Shown here: piece by piece, positions 58,211-64,000 of the stretch
How positions within the stretch are numbered: position 1 is the first letter of the stretch
How the letters are laid out: each line of letters begins with the position of its first letter
Assembly (NCBI RefSeq): GCF_023740735.1
Contig: NZ_JAMRXH010000008.1
Coordinates: forward strand, 1 to 64,000
Direction of reading: 5' to 3'
Source: Nocardia sp. CDC159
GTDB taxonomy: Bacteria; Actinomycetota; Actinomycetes; Mycobacteriales; Mycobacteriaceae
Length of the DNA: 64,000 bases
The notes under the pieces: generated by a model
What the model saw: the letters and a program-made list of their open reading frames with translations, nothing else
Database searches by the model: none
What the model was told of the DNA's origin: nothing
Made by a program: the position numbers and the translations under genes

Positions 58211-59596
58211 CTATCGACCGCGCTGGAAGTTGCTCGCGGGCTCCCCCACGTGGCCGTTCGCGGACCCCTCGGCCGGGGTGGCATCGTCGGCGGGTTGCCC
58301 CGCGGCCGCTTCGGTGGGCTCCCACATCGGCTCGTCGACCGACTCCTGGCCCTCGGAGTCGTTGCGAGGCAGACTGATTCGCACCTCGGTGCCGCGGCCG
58401 GGAGTGGACTTGACCTCGACCGTGCCGCCGCGGCGTTCGATGCGGGCGTGAATGGACTTGGCCAGGCCCTGGCGATCGGCGGGGACCGCGGCGGGATCGA
58501 AGCCGGTGCCGCGGTCGCGGACGAAAATGCTCACCTGATGCGGCTCGACCTCCGCGAACAGGTCGATGGTCGGTACCCCGGCGTGTTTGGCGGCGTTCAC
58601 CAGCGCCTCGCGGGTGGCGCCGAGCAGGGCGGTGAAATGTTCCTTGGGCAGGCCGAAACCGGTGTCGCCCGGATCCATCGACACATCGCCGACGGTCACC
58701 GGAGTCACCTGCACCCCGTGCTGGTCCTCGACCTCACCGGCGATGGTGCGCAGCGCCGCGGCCAGGCTGGATTCGACGGGCATGGAGTCCTCGAACAGCC
58801 ATTTGCGCAGTTCGCGCTCCTGGCTGCGGGCCAGCCGCGTGACTTCCTGCGGGTCGTAGGCCTGCCGCTGGATCAGCGCCAGCGTCTGCAATACCGAGTC
58901 GTGCAAATGGGAGGCGATCTCCTCGCGTTCCTCGTTGCGGATGCGCGCGGCCCGTTCGGCATTCAGCGCGCGCATCATGCGCAGCCACAGCGGGACGGTC
59001 AGCAGCCCGACGCCGATCAGCGTCACCGCGACCGCGATGAGCGCCGAGCCCAACGAACTCAGATTGATTCGGGCCAGCACCACCACGCCCAGCCCGACCA
59101 CGATCAGCGTCACTCCGGCCAGGATGCGGGTCCAGGTCAAAACGGTCGGGCGCGCGGGCAATCCGAGGATCGAGCGCGGCCCCTCCGCATCGAATTCCCG
59201 CCACACCAGCGCGGCGCCCACCGCGACCACGATGATCGGCCCGAGCACATGGGCGATGGTCCCGCTGAACAACCAGGTCAGCGACACCCACAGCCCCAGC
59301 CCGAGCAGGGCCAGGCCGACCGCCTGCCGCCGTTCGGCGGGCGACAGCGGCGGCGCGTCCCCGCCCGCGGGCGCGAAGATCCACAGCATGCCGTAGGCGA
59401 CGATCCCGGCGCCCAGCAGCGCGGACAACAGCACGAACGCCATCCGTACCTTGAACACGTCGACCCCGAGATGGTCGGCGATACCGCCCGCGACGCCCCC
59501 GACGACCCGCCCCCCGGATCGCCGCATCAATCGCGGAGTCGTCGGCGCGGGGGCGGCGGCTCCGCGCGCATCGAACGCGGGCATGGACGGGTACAT
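58211..59596 (-). CDS. PspC-domain sensor histidine kinase (EsrS-like)
   Basis: 461 residues from MYPSMPAFDARG. An N-terminal PspC domain (GGRVVGGVAGGIADHLGVDV, residues ~27-75), then five or so transmembrane helices, then a HisKA_3 dimer helix with EEIASHLHDSVLQTLAL (phospho-His) and an ATPase domain (ALVNAAKHAG, RDRGTGFDP). Such kinases with LuxR regulators and a divergent PspC membrane protein form EsrISR, an envelope-stress system of corynebacteria. Confidence 0.85.
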   Translation of the reverse strand: MYPSMPAFDARGAAAPAPTTPRLMRRSGGRVVGGVAGGIADHLGVDVFKVRMAFVLLSALLGAGIVAYGMLWIFAPAGGDAPPLSPAERRQAVGLALLGLGLWVSLTWLFSGTIAHVLGPIIVVAVGAALVWREFDAEGPRSILGLPARPTVLTWTRILAGVTLIVVGLGVVVLARINLSSLGSALIAVAVTLIGVGLLTVPLWLRMMRALNAERAARIRNEEREEIASHLHDSVLQTLALIQRQAYDPQEVTRLARSQERELRKWLFEDSMPVESSLAAALRTIAGEVEDQHGVQVTPVTVGDVSMDPGDTGFGLPKEHFTALLGATREALVNAAKHAGVPTIDLFAEVEPHQVSIFVRDRGTGFDPAAVPADRQGLAKSIHARIERRGGTVEVKSTPGRGTEVRISLPRNDSEGQESVDEPMWEPTEAAAGQPADDATPAEGSANGHVGEPASNFQRGR

Positions 59597-59828
59597 GCCT
59601 TCGATAGTGGCACGGCGCACCGACAGCGACCATCCGGAATCACCCCCATTTCGACGGTGGCGACACGGTTGAGGTGGGCCGATCACCCGCGCGTCGGGCA
59701 GATCGTCGCCCCGTTGACGACCCGGCGAGATCGCACCCGGATCGCTGGCATGCACCCGTCGCCGGAAACGAAATCAGGAGCCCACTCAGGGTGAACCCCG
59801 ATGCAATCCGAGCCGCTGACCAGCCACC

Positions 59829-61394
59829 ATGGAGAACATGACGAGAGCGAGCGGGTGGGCCGGGGGCTCCGGCCGGACCGGATTCAACGAACAGTTGCAT
59901 CATCTGTGGCGGACCCGGCCGGTGCGACAGCCGCGGCTGGGTCCCTTCGCGGGAGTCGCGGCCGGATTCGGCCAGCGGTACGGGGTCGATCCCGTCTTGA
60001 TTCGGGTGGCGTTCGTGGTATCGACGCTGTTCGGCGGGGCCGGGATCGTGCTGTATCTCGCGGCGTGGTTGTTCCTGCCCTCGGCCGATGATCAGGTTTC
60101 GCCCGTCGAGGGGCTGCTCAACAAGGGGCATGCCACGCAGTCACCCACCAAGACGATCGTGTTGATCGTCGCGCTGGCGATCGCGATCAGCACGATGGGG
60201 CCGGTCGGGGTCGGGCTCGGTGGGTCGGGGCTGATCAGCTTCGTGCTCATGCTGGCCGGATGGTGGCTGCTGTATCTGCGGCAGGCCGAACCACCCGTCG
60301 GTTATGCCGGGCTGCCCGACGGTGATATCGCCGCGACCGGATATCCGGGCACGATGTTCCCGGGTGGGTCGCCGTGGGCGGCGAGCCCGTACGGGCCCTA
60401 TACCAAGCTGCCCGATCACTATGAGCCCGACCAGCCGAAAGCGGCTGCGGGGCCGAATGTTTCGGAGACCGCGCCCACCGAGGTCGTCTCGCGCGACACC
60501 GAGGTACTGCCCCGGGACACCGCGGTATTGCCGCGTGACGAAGCGACCGATGCCGATACGGCGGTGCTGCGGCACGACGCGCCGACCGGCAAGCAGGATG
60601 CGGCGGACGAGACGACGGTGGTGCTGGGAAAAGCCCCGGCTCCCGCTGACAAATCCGAAGCGGCACAGCGGATCACGCCCGGCGCCCCGCCCACTCGCAC
60701 CGTCTCCGACCCCCTCCGGTTCGGCCCCACCCCGCCCGGCTGGGATCCGCTCGGCGTCGCCCCGCTGGCCTGGGATCTGCCCGAACCCGCTCCCGCTCGA
60801 CCGGTCGTGGCACCGCCGCCGCCCCGGCGACCGCGCTCCCGGCTCACCCCGGTGGTGATCGGACTGGCGATCCTCGCCGCCGCGGCGGCCGGTGTGGTGG
60901 CCGCCTCCGGGATCGAATGGATGACCCCCGCACGGATCGGCGCGGTGGCGCTGGCGGTGGTCGGGCTGGGGCTGGTGGTCGGCGCGTTCCTGCGGCGCGG
61001 CTGGGGCCTGATGGTGGTGCTCGCGCCGCTGGCGGGCTTCGTCATCCTGGCCTCGCTGGTCGGTCCGATCCAATTCGACCAGGGCGCCATGGGTGATCAG
61101 GAGTGGAAGCCGACCACGACGAGCGAACTGCTACCGGCCTACAGCGTGTCCATGGGCTCGGGCACGCTGGATTTGCGCTCGCTGAATCTCACCGAGGACA
61201 AAACGGTGCACGTGCCGGTGAAGATGGGCGATGCCCGGATCCTGGTGCCGTCGAATATGCGACTGCACGCCATCTGCAACACGAAGATGGGCAACGCTCA
61301 GTGTCCCTCGGGATACAGCGGACCCCCGAGCGGCCCCACGCTCACCCTCAACGTCGTCGTCCACGCCGGAAATGCGGAGGTGATCCATGAGTGA
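59829..61394 (+). CDS. PspC-domain membrane protein (EsrI-like)
   Basis: 521 residues (ATG at 59829; ATG at 59838 also possible). A PspC domain (LGPFAGVAAGFGQRYGVDPVL), transmembrane helices (residues ~65-90, ~100-150), a disordered cytoplasmic stretch with repeated [T/E]-x-VLPRD units (residues ~215-260), further helices (~335-420) and a beta-rich C-terminal domain. It is divergent from the sensor kinase. In EsrISR the PspC partner inhibits the kinase, so this protein is the likely sensor/inhibitor. Confidence 0.75.
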   Translation: MENMTRASGWAGGSGRTGFNEQLHHLWRTRPVRQPRLGPFAGVAAGFGQRYGVDPVLIRVAFVVSTLFGGAGIVLYLAAWLFLPSADDQVSPVEGLLNKGHATQSPTKTIVLIVALAIAISTMGPVGVGLGGSGLISFVLMLAGWWLLYLRQAEPPVGYAGLPDGDIAATGYPGTMFPGGSPWAASPYGPYTKLPDHYEPDQPKAAAGPNVSETAPTEVVSRDTEVLPRDTAVLPRDEATDADTAVLRHDAPTGKQDAADETTVVLGKAPAPADKSEAAQRITPGAPPTRTVSDPLRFGPTPPGWDPLGVAPLAWDLPEPAPARPVVAPPPPRRPRSRLTPVVIGLAILAAAAAGVVAASGIEWMTPARIGAVALAVVGLGLVVGAFLRRGWGLMVVLAPLAGFVILASLVGPIQFDQGAMGDQEWKPTTTSELLPAYSVSMGSGTLDLRSLNLTEDKTVHVPVKMGDARILVPSNMRLHAICNTKMGNAQCPSGYSGPPSGPTLTLNVVVHAGNAEVIHE

Positions 61395-61593
61395 GAATTC
61401 CGAAACCCGTCGCGGGCCGTCGTTTTCGCTGCTGCTGGCGGGGGTGCTGGCGCTGCTGGTGAGCGTGTGGGCGTTCATCGGACCGTCCGCCTGGCCCGCG
61501 CACAGCGCGGTGCCAATCGGCTGGATCGTGGTCGGCGTGGCCATCCTGGTCGGGGTGATCATGGTGATCTCGCCCCGCAGGAAGAGGGAGTGA
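61387..61593 (+). CDS. Small membrane protein, 68 aa
   Basis: Two hydrophobic segments (residues ~12-32 and ~42-62). The start overlaps the EsrI-like stop by ATGA, so the two are coupled and may act together. Unknown family. Confidence 0.65.
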   Translation: MSENSETRRGPSFSLLLAGVLALLVSVWAFIGPSAWPAHSAVPIGWIVVGVAILVGVIMVISPRRKRE

Positions 61594-61637
61594 CTCCGGC
61601 GAAAAGCGTGCCGGAGCCGAGAGCCAATAAATGGCCG

Positions 61638-61665
61638 GGGCTCGGATCCGAGTGGATCCGAGCCC
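61638..61665. terminator. Bidirectional hairpin terminator
   Basis: GGGCTCGGATCC-GAGT-GGATCCGAGCCC, a 12-bp perfect stem between the convergent membrane protein and ribonuclease genes. Confidence 0.75.
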
Positions 61666-61673
61666 TTCGCGCG

Positions 61674-62060
61674 TCAGCGCATCCGACAGAAGCTGCCGTA
61701 GTGATCGCCGGTGTACCAGGCCGTTCCGATATCACCGGTGACGATCCGCTCGGCATCGCGCGACTGCCCCGGCTTCTTCCGGTTGACGTCCCACTCGAGA
61801 TAGTGGATGGTCCGGCCGCCGTCCGTGCGCGGCAGCCTACCCTCGCGGTTCTGCCAGGTGGTGCCGCCCTTGGTGCCGGAGCCGTCGTTCGGCGGCCACT
61901 GCCCCGCATCGATCAACTGCAAGGTGTGCCAGGCCCGATCCGGAACCGAGCAGCCCTGCAGCTGAATATCCTCCCCGGCCTGCGTCGACCCACCCAGCAG
62001 CACCGTCATCGCGGCGAATACGGCCAGGACGGCCGTGGCGAGCGCCTTGGAACCCCGCAT
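61674..62060 (-). CDS. Secreted guanyl-specific ribonuclease (Sa/T1 type)
   Basis: 128 residues from MRGSKALATAV (GTG/ATG at 62066 possible). A signal peptide (residues 1-28) precedes the ribonuclease fold: RAWHTLQLIDAGQWPP, HYLEWDVN (catalytic Glu), AERIVTG (Arg) and YTGDHYGSF (His), the microbial RNase N1/T1/Sa layout. It hydrolyses RNA after G outside the cell. No barstar-type inhibitor gene is seen nearby, as in streptomycete RNase Sa loci where the inhibitor can be elsewhere. Confidence 0.8.
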   Translation of the reverse strand: MRGSKALATAVLAVFAAMTVLLGGSTQAGEDIQLQGCSVPDRAWHTLQLIDAGQWPPNDGSGTKGGTTWQNREGRLPRTDGGRTIHYLEWDVNRKKPGQSRDAERIVTGDIGTAWYTGDHYGSFCRMR

Positions 62061-62191
62061 CGTCAACTACCTCGCAACAGTCGTCGGTGATCTCGGCGCC
62101 AATCTGGCACGCCGGACTGAACCACCGAGACCGCCGACCCCACGTTACTGTTGCGAACTAGTGAAATCTGTTGCGCGCTACGCCCGCCGAC

Positions 62192-63760
62192 TCACTCCCA
62201 CTCGATGGTCCCCGGCGGCTTGCTGGTGACGTCGAGGACCACCCGGTTGATCTCCGCCACCTCGTTGGTGATTCGGGTGGAGATGCGTTCGAGCACCTCG
62301 TAGGGCAGCCGGGTCCAATCGGCGGTCATGGCGTCCTCGCTGGAGACCGGGCGCAGCACGATCGGGTGACCGTAGGTCCGGCCGTCGCCCTGCACGCCGA
62401 CGCTGCGCACATCGGCCAGCAGCACCACCGGACACTGCCAGATCTGCTTGTCCAGTCCGGCCGCGGTCAGTTCCTCGCGCGCGATGGCATCGGCCTGGCG
62501 CAGCGTGTCGAGCCGGTCGCGGGTCACCTCGCCGACGATGCGAATCGCCAGGCCCGGCCCCGGGAATGGCTGGCGCGCAACGATTTCCTCGGGCAGGCCC
62601 AGCTCCCGGCCGACCGCGCGGACCTCGTCCTTGAACAGCAACCGCAGCGGCTCGACCAGCTCGAACTCGAGATCCTCGGGCAGGCCGCCGACATTGTGAT
62701 GGCTCTTGATGTTCGCGGTGCCCGAGCCCCCGCCGGACTCGACCACATCCGGGTAGAGCGTGCCCTGCACGAGGTACTCCACCGACGAGGTGCCGCCCGC
62801 CTCCTGCACGATCCCGGCCACGGCGTCCTCGAACGAGCGGATGAACTCCCGCCCGATGATCTTGCGCTTCTCCTCCGGATCGGTGACGCCCTTCAGCTCG
62901 CCGAGGAATTTGTCCACCGCGTCGACGGTCACCAGCTTGGCTCCGGTCGCGGCGACGAAATCGCGCTGGACCTGCTCGCGCTCCCCCGACCGCAGCAGGC
63001 CGTGATCGACGAAGACACAGGTCAACCGGTCGCCGATGGCCCGCTGCACCAGCGCCGCGGCGACCGCGGAGTCGACGCCACCGGACAGGCCGCAGATCGC
63101 GTGTCCGTCGCCGACCTGCGCGCGCACCTGCTCGACCAGCGCATCGGCGATATTCGCGGGCGTCCAGGTCGCCTTGATTCCGGCCATCTCGTGCAGGAAC
63201 CGGCTCAGCACCTGCTGGCCGTGCGGGGAATGCAGCACCTCGGGGTGGTACTGCACCCCGGCCAGGCGGCGCTGGGTGTTCTCGAAGGCCGCGACCGGGG
63301 CGCCCGGGGTGGTGCCGGTGACCGCGAACCCGGCCGGGGCGTCGGTCACCGCATCGCCGTGGCTCATCCACACCGGCTGGATGGTGGGCAGTCCGCCGTG
63401 CAGGACACCGCCGTCGATGTTCAGCTCGGTGCGGCCGTATTCGCGGGTGCCGGTGTGGGCGACCGTACCGCCGAGGGCCTGGGCCATGGCCTGGAAGCCG
63501 TAGCAGATGCCGAAGACCGGGATGTCCAGGTCGAACAGCCGCGGATCCAGCCGCGGCGCGCCCTCGGCGTACACGCTGGCCGGACCGCCGGACAGGATCA
63601 CCGCGAGCGGCTGCCGCTCGGCGATCTCCTCGACGGTCGCGGTGTGCGGAACCACCTCGGAGTACACACTGGATTCGCGCACCCGCCGCGCGATCAACTG
63701 CGCGTACTGCGCCCCGAAGTCGACGACGAGAACTGGTCGCTGGGTTTCTGCCACTGACAT
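62192..63760 (-). CDS. guaA: GMP synthase (glutamine-hydrolysing)
   Basis: 522 residues. It makes GMP from XMP. The glutaminase half has VVDFGAQYAQLIARRVRE, FGICYGFQAMAQ (Cys) and GVQYHPEV (His); the synthetase half has GLSGGVDSAVAAAL (PP-loop) and the C-terminal TSKPPGTIEWE. Length and motifs are complete. The promoter lies to the right, within the last 240 bases. Confidence 0.97.
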   Translation of the reverse strand: MSVAETQRPVLVVDFGAQYAQLIARRVRESSVYSEVVPHTATVEEIAERQPLAVILSGGPASVYAEGAPRLDPRLFDLDIPVFGICYGFQAMAQALGGTVAHTGTREYGRTELNIDGGVLHGGLPTIQPVWMSHGDAVTDAPAGFAVTGTTPGAPVAAFENTQRRLAGVQYHPEVLHSPHGQQVLSRFLHEMAGIKATWTPANIADALVEQVRAQVGDGHAICGLSGGVDSAVAAALVQRAIGDRLTCVFVDHGLLRSGEREQVQRDFVAATGAKLVTVDAVDKFLGELKGVTDPEEKRKIIGREFIRSFEDAVAGIVQEAGGTSSVEYLVQGTLYPDVVESGGGSGTANIKSHHNVGGLPEDLEFELVEPLRLLFKDEVRAVGRELGLPEEIVARQPFPGPGLAIRIVGEVTRDRLDTLRQADAIAREELTAAGLDKQIWQCPVVLLADVRSVGVQGDGRTYGHPIVLRPVSSEDAMTADWTRLPYEVLERISTRITNEVAEINRVVLDVTSKPPGTIEWE

Positions 63761-63863
63761 AGTCTAAATAGCCGGTCCGCCTCCCCGAGCTTCAGGCCAT
63801 ACCAGTTGGATGCCGCTCGGGCTGGTCACGGGTCCTGCGTCGGATGCCGGGCAAGCTTTGGGC

Positions 63864-64000
63864 GTGCCCGATGGGTTACCCAGGTACTCCCGAAATGTGT
63901 CGTCGCCCGACCTGGCCGACGGGCGGGCGAGCGCGAATCTCTCTCTGGCGCAACGGGGGTGGTCGGCGAATCGGCAGCAGCCGGTCGGTTCGATAACGAT
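63864..64000 (+). CDS. Possible partial ORF at right edge
   Basis: A frame from GTG at 63864 (VPDGLPRYSRNVSSPDL...) stays open to the window end for 45 codons, with moderate third-position bias. It is divergent from guaA. It could be noncoding guaA upstream DNA instead. Confidence 0.25.
   Translation, partial: MPDGLPRYSRNVSSPDLADGRASANLSLAQRGWSANRQQPVGSIT

Noticed and set aside
1..64000. CRISPR arrays, tRNA or rRNA genes
   Set aside because: No regularly spaced repeats with unique spacers, no cloverleaf with conserved GTTCRANNC arm, and no rRNA signature were seen on either strand.

Overview
The window is high-GC actinobacterial DNA and most probably comes from Nocardia or a close relative in the Mycobacteriales. 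Evidence: an icd1/metX neighbourhood, an antigen-85-like secreted esterase, the ImuA'-ImuB-DnaE2 mutasome with LexA boxes, a type VII secretion (ESX) style gene pair, an SCP-x thiolase cluster and an EsrISR-like envelope-stress system. No rRNA, tRNA or CRISPR array is visible.

Bases 1 to about 21.2 kb are the early half of a temperate prophage; its structural genes would lie left of the window. A large serine integrase (21126-19648, leftward) sits at the chromosome boundary. Next come a rightward repressor (18628) and a leftward cro-like gene (18487), separated by a control region with nested palindromes. From 18487 a nearly unbroken leftward chain of small genes, mostly joined by 1-14 base stop/start overlaps, runs to 4.7 kb. 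It carries a WhiB-type regulator, a RecB-like nuclease with a Rad52-like annealing protein, two HNH proteins, an Arr-like ADP-ribosyltransferase candidate, replication-initiation genes, a SLOG protein, a MazG-like protein and many unknowns. A rightward block (2365-4694) begins with a DUF932 gene and is divergent from a small HTH gene (2284-2054). A near-identical CTAG-flanked hairpin occurs on both sides of that region.

Chromosomal genes start at 21314. The 23-29 kb stretch is a beta-oxidation-like operon (SCP-x thiolase, SRPBCC protein, MaoC hydratase, SDR dehydrogenase, acyl-CoA dehydrogenase) with a TetR gene; matching palindromes precede the operon and the TetR gene. Then follow an MFS exporter, icd, a second MFS exporter with a divergent TetR, and metX. 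The metX leader stacks a SAM-IV riboswitch, a poly-cysteine leader ORF and a 33-codon ORF whose stop overlaps the metX start.

From 37 to 45 kb: a small hydrophobic peptide gene, an Ag85-like esterase, TrmL, a DUF3533 protein, a YggU protein, a leftward three-gene overlapping cassette (EspC-like protein, WXG-GH19 hydrolase, lipoprotein) and a TPM-like protein. From 45 to 56 kb lie dnaE2 and imuA'-imuB, each with a LexA box, interleaved with an SDR, a sucrase/ferredoxin-like protein, a hydrolase, a methyltransferase and a VOC protein. From 55.7 to 61.6 kb lie a Ser/Thr kinase and the EsrISR-like set (LuxR response regulator, PspC-domain kinase, divergent PspC membrane protein), interrupted by a decayed grpB-like gene. 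A secreted Sa/T1-type ribonuclease and guaA close the window.

The strongest candidates for undescribed biology are the stacked metX leader, the WXG-GH19/lipoprotein cassette, the phage Arr-like protein and the atypical phage WhiB.
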